Program-made: the position numbers and the translations under genes | Notes under the pieces: model-generated | What the model saw: only the letters and a program-made list of their open reading frames with translations | What the model was told of the DNA's origin: nothing | Database searches by the model: none | Shown here: piece after piece, positions 12,460-24,800 of the stretch | How positions within the stretch are numbered: the stretch's first letter is position 1 | Layout of the letters: every line of letters starts with the position of its first letter | DNA from: Diabrotica undecimpunctata | Lineage: Eukaryota; Arthropoda; Insecta; Coleoptera; Chrysomelidae | Reading direction: 5' to 3' | Assembly (NCBI RefSeq): GCF_040954645.1 | Contig: NC_092803.1 | Coordinates: 121,539,961-121,603,960, forward strand | Length of the DNA: 64,000 bases

Positions 12460-12892
12460 CTTCTTCTTAACATGCCATACACCAAAGTGCGTAGGCGACT
12501 ATCTCATTACTAGAATTCTGTTCTTGGCGGCGTGACACAGCTCGCCTGTATTGTGTATTCCTGTCCATTCTTTAATATTCCTTAACCAGGATAATTGTTT
12601 GCGGCCGACTCCTCTCCTACCTTCGATCTTACCTTGTAGGAATAACTGTGGTATTTCATATTTTGCTCCTCTCAATATGTGCCCAAGGTAACTAATCTTG
12701 CGTTTTTAAATTAATTTAAAGAGTTCTCTTTCCACGCCGGCTCTCTTAAGGACGTCATCGTTTCGAACTCTATCCACCCAAGGTATGCGCATCATTCTTC
12801 TTAACGACCACATTTCAAATGCTTCAAGTTTGTTGATAGATGTTTTTTTCAAAGTCCACGTTTCCATGCCATAAAGCAAGATGGACCATATG
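12460..12892 (-). mobile_element. 5'-truncated LINE 3' end nested in I-type LINE copy 2
   Basis: The minus strand reads ILLYGMETWTLKK, RRMMRIPWVDRVRND, ISYLGHILRGAKYE and a Gly-Arg-rich GRRGVGRKQLSWL, the usual C-terminal tail of RTE/CR1-like endonuclease-reverse transcriptases. It ends in a short GAA repeat. An 11-base direct repeat TTATATTGTTT at 12449-12459 and 12893-12903 flanks it, which is the target duplication of LINE insertion. It split ORF1 of the host LINE. Confidence 0.85.
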
Positions 12893-13039
12893 TTATATTG
12901 TTTAGGGGTATTAAAAACGGATGAGTCGGTGGAGTCGGTTTTTGGGTTGTCTTCGTTAATTTTAGGAGATGATATGTTATGTCTTTTTAGCTGTTTAGAA
13001 TTGACTGCATTATTTAAGGTTATTGGTGTTTCTGGTGTC

Positions 13040-13240
13040 GTAGTATTTTCGGTGTTATTTACAGCTGGTGCTGTTGTTTTGGAAGAAGAAGACGAAGTGT
13101 TTGGATTATCTTTAGACATGTTTTGGATGAGGTCGATTTACGTAGTATTTTCAGTGTTATTTACAGCTGGTGATGTTGTTTTGAAAGAAAAAGACGAAGT
13201 GTTTTGATTATCTTTAGAAATGTTTTGGATGAGGTCGATT
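13040..13240 (-). repeat. Tandem duplication of about 100 bp inside LINE ORF1
   Basis: The blocks at about 13040-13137 and 13142-13240 are near copies. Both translate on the minus strand to a run like KDNPNTSSS...VNNTENTT. The second copy carries substitutions (A/G, G/A), so the duplication is not recent. It lies in the Ser/Thr-rich linker of ORF1. Confidence 0.75.
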
Positions 13241-14428
13241 TTCATAGATTGATATATTTTATCATTAGGTTCATGAGGTTTAGATAATGATGATGTGGTT
13301 TGAGTTAAATCTAAGAGGGTAGTTGAATTAGTTTGGTTTGAATTGTGAGCGCATTCTGATTCTTGATGACCAATGGTTTTACATTTGGAGCAACTGAATC
13401 CGTCTATGAAGAGAAATACCTGGTACGAAGTATTATCATGACTTATGGTAAATGAGTCAGGAATAGACATATTTTCCAGGGGTGTAATGAATGATTGCCT
13501 TCTAAAGCTCAGAACATGACTGTACTCAGTTTTGGACATATCTACTCGAAGAAAAGTCATTTTGGATACAGTGTGAATACCAAGTTTTTGTAATTCTTGT
13601 TCAATTATTTCGTTCGGGATTGTAGGACATGCATTAGATATTAGAAGTCTCTGGGCTGGAGAAATTAATCTTCTTACTTCGACTTGACATCCATTTATTT
13701 CGATATATTTTTAAGAATGAAGAAGAGCATCAACAGTGTTTTTTGAAGAGAGGTATATGCATATCCTATTGTTAGCAATTCTGGAGGCAAAAAGTACATT
13801 AACTGGACCCACTAGTGATCCAACAGCTACGACGTAATCATGGATTTTTGTACCCTCAATGCTGGAAATGACTATTGCTTGTTGTTTTGTTGGATGTTTA
13901 AAATAATTAACGACATCTGAGTAACTGTGTTTAGTGGAGTTGTGTGTAGTATTATTGTTGTACGAAGTCATTTGATTAATTTTCTTCATCAGAAGTTGAG
14001 CCGGTCCTGGTCCAAAAAAATGGTCAAGACCCAACTGAAATTTTTGTTATCTCTTTACGTAGGTAATATTTAAAGGTTATTTTGTTCTTGTTACAAAAAT
14101 AATACGAAAAGAAGTGCTATTCACTTAAAATAATATAGTAGAGGATGGTAGAGGTATAAAATATTAAATTATGATTTGCTTTTACCATTTAAAATGACTA
14201 TATTTCGGAAAAGCTGATAACGTGGTAGATTTGATCGCTATCAGGGCCGAACCCTCCACAATATTATAGATATTGCTTAGTTTATCAATTTTAGTTTTTT
14301 AAGTAACACATTGATATTTATTTATGCATACCATTTCTAGGGATTCTCTTTTGTTTAATTTATTTTCATGTCTTAGGACTCTGTTATAAGAGCGCTAATG
14401 TCGTCACGTTAGCAGCGTTGTATTAGCA

Positions 14429-14623
14429 TCAGCCCAATCGGATAATGGCATTACCACGGAGTAAATTATACGAACGACATTGATGGTCTTCATCCTGTGC
14501 AGGATCATAGTCTCTATCTTCAATGCTATGGTCGTCGCTGTCAAATGGATTTTCTAACTCCTCTAGATCATCTTCTGTATCACTTAAATCACTTAAGTCA
14601 CTTTTATTTATTCTTTCCTCCAA
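14429..14623 (-). pseudogene. piggyBac-type transposase N-terminal fragment
   Basis: A 64-residue acidic open frame, SDLSDLSDTEDDLEELENP then DRDYDPAQDEDHQC, has the Asp/Glu/Ser-rich N-terminal signature of piggyBac-like transposases. The DDE core is absent; downstream on the minus strand the sequence enters unrelated text before 14400. It faces away from the piggyBac remnant at 14908-16273, so it is a separate broken copy. Other acidic proteins could look similar. Confidence 0.5.
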
Positions 14624-14907
14624 TTATTTTTCAGTGAGAGGAGACTTTAGATTAAGATTTGATTTTTAGGCATGTTATTTATACATTAATAATAACAACA
14701 CGTCGCAATTACGTATAAAAATTTTTACGCATTTTCTAACCCCACGTGTCTTTAACGTACAGAGTGTTAATAAATACGATCGTCAAATCCTATCCTAAAC
14801 TAAAATCAAAGCAAATATTCATTTGTTTTATTGACCACGAAGTGTGGATAGCATAGCCGACGGGCCCACGCAATGCCACATTTAGTTTTCTTTTAGAGGC
14901 TGTCAGA

Positions 14908-16273
14908 TTAACACTTTGGCTACTGCGTGTAGCATTTCTGCTGACTATTTGAAATAGTGGAGAATTTGAGTGAAATAGAATATGACTTTATTAGTGAAGA
15001 TGATGATGATTCGATAGATGATCCAAATTATCAAGATTCGTGTTCTTCTTCCTCTAATTTAGTAATTAACAGTGATGGGCAAGAGTTAGAATTCGAATCT
15101 GATCTAGAATCTCTCAAAAATGATTCTGAACCTGATAATTTTTTAAATAATACTGTCATTTTTTTAATAATAATGTCATTTGGAATAATTGTACAGGTAA
15201 TATATAAATTAGTATTCACTTTTATAGTTTTAAGTTTTGTTTACTTTCACGGAAAATTCAGGATTCCCCCAAAGTTTTTTTATACAGAGAGAAGGAGATC
15301 ATCCGATTCATTTTTATAAATTATTTATTGAGAACAAAATCTTATCACTTATTGCTGAGGAAACCAACAGATAAGCTGAACAGAAAATGGAACTACAAAT
15401 GAAACATAACAAAAACAACATTATTGGGACAATAGAGAAACACAAATCAAACCGAAATTTTTGTTTTATTAGGTCTTCTAATTTGGATGAGGTTGAATCG
15501 TAAACACACTTTAGAAAATTAATTTTAACAACAAAAAGAGATGTAGTGAGAAAGTCTTCTACAATCGTGCGGTATAATAATGTGAAATCATTTATAGACG
15601 TCTCTAATCAAAAAGCATCATATTCATCAGCGTGCATAGGGGTATTAAATGGTATAGAAAAGTCTCAATAGAACTTTTGGTTAATATGTACATCTATTAT
15701 AAATGCAAATACTGCATACGAGGCTATAACAAACAAAAAAATAAGTGTCACCAAATTTAGAGAAGAAATCACCTCAGAAATTTTTTGTAGTCAAAATCTT
15801 CAGACTAAAAATTTGGATGATCGTCGTGTTAACCAAGAAAGAAATCACAAACTTTCTGAAGTGGAACAGAGAGGTCATTGTACAAGATGTTATAAAATTA
15901 ATAGTGATAGAAATGAACGTAACTTTTCTATAAAAGAAACAAAATGTGTTAAAACATTTTGTCTAGAATGATGTGAGAAGTTCTTGTGTACCAACTGCTT
16001 TTTTGACATTCATTACTGTTAAGCAAAAAAATGAAAATTGTGTCCAAAAATGATACACACAGTTTCTAAGAAGATAAATACGCGTTTATTTCTGTCACAA
16101 ACTGTGTACCATTTTTTTAAACAGCCTTTACACATGATTTATTATTATTTTTTTAAATATCTAAATATTTGTGTTTACATGTTTTTAGTATTAAATATTG
16201 TGAATTTCGCCAAAATATTGTTTCAGTTTCTGACAAAAAACTTCAAATTTATAGCCAGTACCCTAAGTGTTAA
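14908..16273 (+). mobile_element. piggyBac-like element, internally deleted
   Basis: TTAA stands at both ends (14908-14911 and 16270-16273). The inner ends match as inverted repeats CACTTTGGCTACTG and CACTTAGGGTACTG (12 of 14). Inside, an acidic N-terminus opens at 14957 (MENLSEIEYDFISEDDDD). It is followed after a gap by late transposase text at about 15600-15780 (SNQKASYSSACIGVLNG, then NKKISVTKFREEI) and a C-terminal cysteine-rich domain at 15835-16010 (RGHCTRCYKINSDRN). The central catalytic part is missing and several stops are present. A second CTCTAGGG-TTAA end at 16305-16316 may belong to another relative. Confidence 0.75.
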
Positions 16274-16316
16274 AATCGGCACGTAAAATTGATTTATGTT
16301 AGTACTCTAGGGTTAA

Positions 16317-16984
16317 GAAAATTAATGAAAGACCGAAAAATGAGTTTAAATGGTATTTTTTTCTAAAATATTCATTATATAAGGCCATTCACATTTTTTC
16401 AGTTTTGTTTTGGTGGCATATTTATAGGATTTAAAAAATTTCTCAACATGTTTATTTATGATTATTCGCGAATCTATATGATTCATCAGCCAAACACTTG
16501 TTAAAAATATCTTTGCTAAACACTTTAAAAAGTGAATGCATTAAATATGCAATTTTTTAACATTTATAAGCCAAAATTAAAAAAGAATTTGCATATCTAA
16601 CGAAGAAATAAAAGATCAAGAGACCAACAAATGGATTTGACCTATAGGATTTACGACGTTAGAAAATGAGTTCAAATCGTGAGAATAACTGTTTTGTAAT
16701 ATTTAAACAATTTTGAAACGTTCATTGAGGAAATTTGTTGGGTAATTACTATTTAATGAATTATTATAACTTCTTTAGTTGTAAGGAGATTTAAACAGTC
16801 TATTGTTTTACTAACTTGGCTCAAAAATATACTTAATTTTAAGCGAAAAGTTTTCAACCAAGTCAATATTTGTCTCATTATTCATGGTTGAATTAATTCC
16901 ATACTGGGTGACTCTTTGGGAGTTCTAGTTACACGTTTTAGAGAAACTTGACATTATTAATATCTGAAATTTTAGTATATGGAA
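16317..16984. other. AT-rich sequence, nothing recognised
   Basis: No coding or structural signal recognised between the piggyBac remnant and the LINE fragment that follows. Confidence 0.5.
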
Positions 16985-17603
16985 TTTTTAGATATGCCCA
17001 ATTATTCTAATTCGACGTAAAATACGAGAAGCAAAAGGTCAACATCTAGCCAGACAGTCTCATGAAATTGAAGAATTCGAAAATAGATACGACAAGTTTA
17101 ATATGTATAAAAAACGAAAGCAGCGGCTAGTGTCCTCAATAAGAGACAACTACACTGATACATGATGAATATGGTACAGTCATATTTGAAGTAGACGACA
17201 AACTTCAAGAATGGAAAGATTACAGTTACGAACTTATTCGAACACGATAGGATTAGTTCACCTCCGGATATTACCAACTGCGACGGACCTCTATTACACG
17301 TTCTGTGGTAACAAGCTATACACTAATCAAAAAATCGCAAAGTGGTAGGTCCTGATGAAATTCCAAGTAAAATGTACAAGCTTATAAATGATAGCAATGG
17401 TTTAGAGGCTATAACTTTGTTTTTTATTATCATTTATACCAGCGGACACCTACCTAATGGCTGGTCAAATTCATTGGTCATAGCTCTACCTAAGAAGACA
17501 ACAGTAAAAACCCGTGATGATTATAGAACCATCAGTTGGTTACGCCATTTATTTTCAAATACAGCCACAATTTTTTCTAAAGATAAAAAAGGTCAAACTT
17601 GAC
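16985..17603 (+). mobile_element. RTE-type LINE fragment (plus strand)
   Basis: Plus-strand reading gives REAKGQHLARQSHEIEEFENR, then after frame breaks a reverse transcriptase start in 17342-17602: VGPDEIPSKMYKLINDSNG and PNGWSNSLVIALPKK. This is the linker and fingers region of an RTE-like LINE. The palm motif is lost because the similarity stops near 17603. Several frameshifts and stops make it a fossil. Confidence 0.78.
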
Positions 17604-17668
17604 CGCATCTGTCTATATAAAAGGCTAGGGAGACAAGTCACACTGTTTGTCCAGTAAGGTAACTACGC

Positions 17669-17852
17669 CACCTAGGAAAGAAATCTGAACTACCAACTGA
17701 CATTTCAATCTACTGAGTTTAATTGATAATACTAATAATATTAATTATATCTATCTATAGAAAGCTAGGACGACAAGTTTTTCGTAAAATTGCCAAAAAT
17801 GTTAGTTTAGATTTAAACACCTAGGAAAGAAATCTGAACTACCAACTGACAT
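17669..17852 (+). repeat. 35-bp direct repeat pair
   Basis: The 35-base text starting CACCTAGGAAAGAAATCTGA occurs at 17669-17703 and again at 17818-17852 without change. The 114 bases between do not repeat. It may mark the ends of an old element or a local duplication; no coding content. Confidence 0.8.
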
Positions 17853-19569
17853 GAATAAACTTATCTGACAGATAAAATATAAAATATTTATTTGCCAAAT
17901 AAAGTACGGAATAAGAAGTTATCTGGAAAATAAATATTGTTTATTGTAGTCTCTTATTATGTTGTAGGTTATTGCGAAATCAAAAATATAACCTAAATAT
18001 TGTTGTTTATTGTGGGTGAGAGACATGGATCCGGTATTAGAAGAATAAATAATCGAAGAGTATGCTGTTTAAAGTTTATAAATTTAATACAAGAATATAG
18101 TATTTGAGGCAGAGTCGACCATTTTAATTTTTGTAATGATAGAAGCGTTTTTAAGAGGTTTAGGTTTTGGTAAACCGACAATATATTGTAAATAGTTGTT
18201 AATAAAATAATATAAAACTAGGTATTCTACCCCTTTTTCTTCACTTAGTTTAGGCATTCAATGTTTTCATAATCTTGATAATTAAAACAAAAGTTTAAAT
18301 GGAGATAATGGAAATATGATGATATTTGGAGATTTTGATTATACAGTCAAGCCACTTTTAAGGAATCTACTAAACAATCCATGAAAAAATTTCTGTAATG
18401 AATTCCTTATTAAATCCAGACATATAACAGGACTTTTGGACTTTTTATCTATGAAAGAAAAGGTTTAGGACTTTATCCAATGGAAGCAAATGCAGTGGAA
18501 TGCAAACTCAGTTGCTATCAACAAGTCTTTCGTCTCAGGACTAACAACCTTCAGTGGAGTCTTACGTTGCCATGTTATCTATTCCTGTTGTAACTTAAAC
18601 ATCATAGTTTATAAAGTTAAAAAATGTAACTCAAAGTTAATGTGACAATCTTTAGAGTTTTTACCCATATATTTAGTGGTTTAAAACATGTACATCCAGA
18701 TAGCACTGATGATAGAATATTAATTCCAAAAACGTTCTGTGATGTAGCCCGATAGGGTTTTTAATATTATACCTTTTATAAAGGAATTTTCAAATATTTT
18801 TTGTGATACATGGTATACAGCCAGCTACAGGAATTTAGTTTTCTTGTGGAAGATAAAACACTTATTTGTCCGAGGTTGCAGCAAAAAGTTGTAAAAAAAA
18901 GTCACGAGTTGTTTATTGTAGTGAAAAGAAAAAAATGAACAAAAATCATATTGTGTAGAGCATTTTTCATTTTCAAAATTATACACGACCCAGAAAATTA
19001 AGTGTATATATCGAATGTGGCATTTCAAAATTATCTATTTACAAATAATTATTAAAATACACATATTAGGACGAACATACTATAAAGTTGTCACTATGGA
19101 AGCCACATGGTCAATGAATTAATATAAAAACCCTCAAGAATGATGATAGTTTTCCGTTTTAGGAGAAAAGTTATATTTAAAATATGAAATTTATTTTAAG
19201 ATCAATTTTAGACAAATTATTATTTTGTTATGGGTTTTTATATATAGAAAATAAACTATTATTTATAGATTTTATTGTTTTTTTTAACTATTTAGGGTTT
19301 AGAAAAATGCAATAAGACAAGATGGTCTTATTAAGGAGAGTCTAATATTCTAACTTTAAATAAATATGTGTTTTGTGAAAGAACGTTTTTTAAAACAATT
19401 TTTAATAGTTTTCGCCATTATTTATAGGAGTCAGATGAGTAGTTTACTTCATTTTATAAACGCCATGACAACTAACCTCAATTATTCATCCTGATGACGC
19501 TTGCGAAAGCTTGGTAGACTAAAAAAGTACTTGTTTGTCCTATCTTCCGCTGCATACCCAAATAGTTGT

Positions 19570-19575
<6 letters not shown>
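17853..19575. other. AT-rich intergenic sequence, nothing recognised
   Basis: No gene, element terminus or RNA fold recognised. Near 19491-19508 a CTGATGA...GAAA stretch resembles the tail of a Penelope-like element but cannot form a hammerhead stem II. Confidence 0.5.

Positions 19576-19643
<68 letters not shown>
19576..19643. repeat. (TA)n microsatellite, 68 bp
   Basis: Pure TA repeat ending immediately before the TGTTCAC start of the BEL/Pao LTR. Confidence 0.95.
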
Positions 19644-19647
<4 letters not shown>

Positions 19648-19883
19648 CACTCCATCATGTGTTATATGCGAAGATTAAGAAGAGTCGAAGAGTCCCGAAA
19701 AGAATCTCAAGGCGACAGCACACAAGAATCTAGAATCGAAACCGGCGGATAGCTATCGAAACATAATACTTATTACCGGTCATATATTCATGTATTTTGT
19801 TAATTCAAATAAAATAAAGACTTTTTTCATACGGAGTTTTGACTATTTACCAGCGGCCCATTTGAAGTGCAAATCAAGTTACA
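19644..19883 (+). mobile_element. BEL/Pao 5' LTR (about 240 bp)
   Basis: The proposed LTR opens TGTTCACTCC right after a (TA)n array and ends TTACA, four bases before a primer-binding site. It holds AATAAAATAAAG near 19810, a plausible poly(A) signal for the R region. I found no second copy at the 3' side, so the limits rest on the TG...CA ends and the primer site only. Confidence 0.65.
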
Positions 19884-19887
19884 TTCA

Positions 19888-19905
19888 TGGTCCTTCGAGC
19901 CGGAT
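19888..19905 (+). other. Primer-binding site, complementary to tRNA-Tyr 3' end
   Basis: TGGTCCTTCGAGCCGGAT is the complement of a tRNA 3' end of the form TCCGGCTCGAAGGACCA. In insects that is the acceptor side of tRNA-Tyr (from memory of its CCTTCGA 5' end). Position right after an LTR fits minus-strand priming. Confidence 0.7.
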
Positions 19906-20167
19906 CGTCAAATTAGTTAGACAGTTACATAATTGGACAACTGTTTTTTAAACTTGTGAAGACCTGAACTTGATGCAAAGATTTATGGCGCCAGGCGGCC
20001 GGCTGTTAGAATAAACATCCAAATATTTTGGTGAGCATATCCCATTACAAATTTCCTTTTATTTATCAGTTTTTATATCTTTATTTTGAACACGTAATAA
20101 TTCTTAGAACGTTGAGTTGAATATCAAGCAATTTATAATCTGTTCACTGTTTATTTCATTATAAAAT

Positions 20168-23100
20168 TATGGAGAATTTAAAGCGTAAAAGAGGTTTTAA
20201 ATGCAAACACAATACTTTCGAAATTTGTATTAGCGTTGAATGATAAAATAACTAGCGGGGAAGCGATTTCAGATTTAGAAGTTTTACAGGCTATATAGAT
20301 CGTAAATAAATAATATAGAACATTTACAGGGCGAATTCGATGAAGTTCAAGGGCAAATAAAAAATACGAAAATAGAAAAATATTATTCACAATTAGCGGT
20401 AGCGCGAATAATCATTCCCGATAATCAATAGCTACCTATATTGAGAGGCCGATAAAGCTAGTGAGAGCTCTAAGAATTCATATACAGGGCATTGTATTGA
20501 GCTTAAAGCTATCGAGTAACTAATAATTATATTAATTGGTTAAATTTTGCAGATCTTTTTGAATTTTTGGTTAACAAAAATGAGTACTTAGACAATATAA
20601 GGCGGTTTAATTACTTACGAAGTTCATTACAGGGCGATGCGGTGCAGGTAATACAAACATTAGAGTTTACCTCGGAAAAATACGCAGTTGCGTGAAAATT
20701 AATCAGGGAAAGGTACGACAGTAAGAGATTATTAATTTTCAATCATGTTAATGCATTATTTAATATACAACCAATACATAAAGAGTCATCTAGTGGATTG
20801 CGGCAATTGGTTGACATTTTTTGGAAGCATTAATACGCGTTAAAGCAGCTAGGGCTACCCATGGATTCATGGGAAATACTCCTTATTCATATTATTTCTT
20901 GTAAGTTCGACGTGGGAGAATACCAAAACACATAATGAAATTCCTAGTTTTGTGGATGTCAAAACATTTTTAAAATCAAGGGTGTGTCTCTTAGAATCAC
21001 TTAAAGTAAATCAAGCTGAAAGGCAAAATACACGAAACATTTCTCAGGCGGGCACATATTCACGGAATACGTAATATTCACAAAACATTCGCGGTTTATA
21101 CTCATCACAGGGAACTTTAAACAAAGCAGACTCAATACTCAATGTTGCCCCATTTGCAAAAGGGAACACACCATTTATCAATGCGGCGAATTTTTAAAAC
21201 TTTCGTCTAGGAAAAGATTTAATAAAGTAAGAAAGGTCAATCTTTATACGAATTGTCTTAGGCCTGAACATTTCTATAAGCGGTGTCGACAGTCAACATG
21301 CAAAAAATGTGCTTCAAAACACCACACGTTATTGCATCCAGATGGGTCAAGCGAGCAGAACACAGCTTCAGTTCAGCAACCGGTAGAAAACGCGAGCAAT
21401 ATACAATCTGTAGATAACATATAAGGTATTGTAAATACTGCCAACTTGTTAGTTTCGGCAATTAGCGCTACAGATCAAACTATACTGTTCACAGTATTAG
21501 TTATCACTTAAGACGGCCACGGCAAGGCATACATGGTGAGAACTTTATTAGATTGCGGTTCACAAAGCTCATTCATAACCAAAAATCTATGCGATAAACT
21601 TAGAGTAAAAAAGACCAGCGCAAACATATCAGTCATGGGCATAAATAATATTGTATCTCCCGTTCGATACAAATGCGAAATAAATATAAGTCTCGTAGCG
21701 ATGTAGGTTTTCATACAACTTTAAATTGTTCCGTAATACCAGAAATTACGGGGTGCGTACCGGCATCTGAGATAAACATTAGCGATTTGAAGATACATAA
21801 ACACTTAAAATTAGCGGATAGTCATTTTTATAAACCACAACAAATCGAATTGTTGATATGAAGTGATCTATTATGGCAAATACTTGGCGCAAACAGAATT
21901 ATTTTAGGTAAAAATAAACCATTCATGCAAGAAACAATACTCGGCTGGATCATAGCAGAGCCGTAAACTAGCCAAAGCGAATAACTAAGTGTAATTTTAC
22001 GAACACTATCGAAGTTACAGAACAGCTAAGTAAATTCTGGGAACTTGAAGAGATTTTCAATGAAAAACGCGATGCGACGGGCAAATTCATAGTGTCATTG
22101 CCAGTGTCAATTCAAGGAACTGATAAGTTCACTCGGTAATTCAGTTTGACAAGCAAAATATAGGTTTTTAAATCTTGTGCGTAAATTGAATAAAAATGAC
22201 AATCTTAAAACTCTTTATAGCTAATTCATCCAGGAATATAAAGAGTTAGGACATATGAAAAGTTTGTCAGAATTACAGAAGCGGCAGCAGACTTTAGTGG
22301 AAATACTACATTTTATTTTATACCACATCATCCAGTATTAAAGGAGAGTTCTTTGACGACACACTTGCGCGTTGTGTTCGATTGTAGAGCACTAACTACA
22401 AACGGCATTTCATTAAATAGTATTCAAATGGCCGGACCAACCTAACAAAATGATTTACTCTCCATTTTACTGTTTTTTAGAACACACTTATATGTAGTAA
22501 GTGCAGATATAGAAAAGATGTACCGTCAGGTGTTGGTTGCAGATGAGCAAAAATCCTTACAATGTATCCTATGGAGAAATAATCCGGGAGAACCGACTAA
22601 AATATTTTAGTTGCAAACAGTTACATATGGTATGAAATGCTTTTATTACTTAGCGATAAAATGTCTAATGACATTAGCAGAAGAGCAAGAACCTAAAAAT
22701 GACAATATTGCTAGCATTATAAATTCAGATTTTTATGTGGACGGCATTTTGACAGGTTTTGATTCAAAACAGAAAACGCGTCAAACTTTTTGAGGTCCTC
22801 AAAGGCGGTGGATTTACATTGTGAATTCTATTTAAATGATCCTGAAATATTGAGAGATATACAGGATAAATCAACCACAGGTTCCCTTATTCAATTCCGT
22901 GAAAACGAGAAAGCGAAAACTTTGGGATTATTGTACTCACCGCAATCAGATACTATGTTTTATAGTTATAGCATGAACTCATCTCTAGGTCATATACCTA
23001 ATCACAAAGCGAACTTTATTACCGGACATAGCTCAAATTTTTGATCCCTTGGGTCTATTAAGTGTGTGTACAATCATAGCGAAAATTATATTACAAAAAC

Positions 23101-24800
23101 TATGGCTAGAGCGTCTTTCATGGGATAATCCCATACCTGAGCATTTAGCGAAAAATTATTTACAGTTTAGGACTAAACTAGGAAACTTAAACAATTTAAA
23201 AATACCTCGACATGTTATTCGTGAGGTCAAAATAGAACTTCATGGATTTTGCGGCTCCTCAGAAAGAACGTACGGTGTTTGCGTATTCATCAAATCTACC
23301 AATTCGTTAGGTAGGTCGTATTCATTCTTATTATGTGCGAAAAGCAAGGTTGCGCCCTTAAAGCCAGTTACCATGCCACGTTTAGAGCTCTGTGGATCAG
23401 TCAATAAGGTCAAAAATTCATTATATGTGCAATTTAACACGTGTTACCTCAGGACAGATTACTAGATAGTACTTAGTTGGTTTAAAACATCAGCCAATGT
23501 ATGGAAGACGTTTGTGAGTAACCGCGTAGCAGAGATCCAGGAAACTACTTCGTTTGCGCAGTGGTGTCATGTGCCAGGCAAGGATAATCCTGCAGATCTA
23601 GTGTCCAGAGGCATGGTACCAGATAAAATAATGGAATGCAACTTATGGTGGCATAGACCGGAGCGGCTCATGCAAGATTCAGATAAGTGGCCAAAATTAC
23701 AAGTTGCTGTTACTGAAACAAGCGAAATGAGGAAAAATATAAAGGTTTTTATTAACAAACTTGATGAAACACAGAATACTGAAGTATTTTTATTTGAGCG
23801 CTTTTTTAATATTTCACGTTTAAAAAGAACCGCTGCATATGTGTTCCGATTCATCCGCATTTGTAAAAATAAGGAAAGAACTTCCGAAGCCCTTTCTGTG
23901 GATAAAATACATTCTGCGTTTATCTGTATTCTAAAACTGTGTCAATCACACTCATTTTCTAATGAAATTAAGCTTTGGAACCAAAAGGGATCTCTCGAGA
24001 AATACAGCTAACTTGTAAATTTATCTCCATCTCTTGATGATCAGGGCATTATGAGAGTAGTCGGATGTTTAAAACATTCCGACTTTTTTTTGTATGACAA
24101 AAAACATCTATTATTTTAGCGGCAGATTATGTAGTTACAGCATTAACATTTGATCATTTTTATAAAGATCTTATGCATGCTGGGCCTTAGCTTTTACTTT
24201 CTACAATAAGAGAAACTTTCTGTCCGTTATCAGGAAGAAATTTAGCATGACGCATTGTACACAAATGTGTAAAATGTTTTCGTTTAAAATATAAATCCAT
24301 TCAGCCAGTAATGGGAGACCTACCTGACCAGCGTCTCGCAAGTGGGCCACCATTTATTGTAACAGGTGTAGATTAGGCGGGTCTTTTCTTAATTCGCGAA
24401 AGAAAGGGTCGAAGTTGTAAATAAAGAGCTACATATGTCTTTTCATTTGTTTTTGTACGAAGGCCATACATTTAGAATTAGTTACGGAACTGCCTAAGGA
24501 ATCATTTCTGTTGGCCTTTAAAAGATTTATTGCCCGAAGAAGCAAGCCTCAAAGGATGGTTTCCGATAATGAAACCAATTTCATAGCAGCTAGTTCGGAG
24601 TTAAAATCGTTAAGAGATTTTTTAGAGCAGCATACTTGATATAGCTCGCCGCGATAAGAGAATCCTTACTAAAGGATAATATTTCATGGTCTTTTATACC
24701 TCCATATTCTCCACATTTCGGCGGACTGTGAGAAAGCGGAGTAAGAACAATCAAACATCATTTACATAAAGTTTTGGGAAACGCGCACTTATAACTCACA
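20168..24800 (+). pseudogene. BEL/Pao retrotransposon gag-pol, decayed
   Basis: Pieces in the order expected for BEL/Pao, all on plus with many stops and frameshifts. Gag at about 20550-20900 (DLFEFLVNKNEYLDNIRRF). Zinc-knuckle region at 21255-21345 (CLRPEHFYKRC, CKKCASKHH). Aspartic protease at 21547 (LLDCGSQSSFI). Reverse transcriptase at about 22370-22790 (VSADIEKMYRQVLVADEQK; the catalytic YVDD reads YVDG at 22735). RNase H-like part at 23049-23440 (LKPVTMPRLELCG). Connection domain at 23514-24011 (WCHVPGKDNPADLVSRG). Integrase with GVD near 24370 and SDNETNF at 24560. Similarity fades near 24800 with no 3' LTR. The element copied itself through an LTR-primed DNA; this copy cannot. Confidence 0.88.

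Larger units (their letters stand above)
11270..14330 (-). mobile_element. I-type LINE copy 2, internally deleted, with nested LINE
   Basis: Minus-strand relative of the element at 6940-9960. ORF1 starts at about 14034 and runs to about 12150: a conserved region with VGSLVGPVNVLFASR, a CCHC knuckle (CSKCKTIGHQESECAHN, about 13405-13355), a Ser/Thr-rich part holding a duplicated block, then a C-terminal half after a nested insertion at 12460-12892. ORF1 is followed almost directly by the end of ORF2 at about 12050: PPWTIQPL (about 11910), a damaged RNase H, and a C-terminal cysteine cluster PTCRNCSLPLTVKHILIDC near 11370. Endonuclease and reverse transcriptase are absent. Ends are preserved while the middle is gone, as in copy 1 but with different limits. 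Confidence 0.8.

Noticed and set aside
19491..19508. CTGATGACGCTTGCGAAA as a hammerhead core
   Set aside because: Only seven bases lie between the two core parts, too few for a stem II with a loop.
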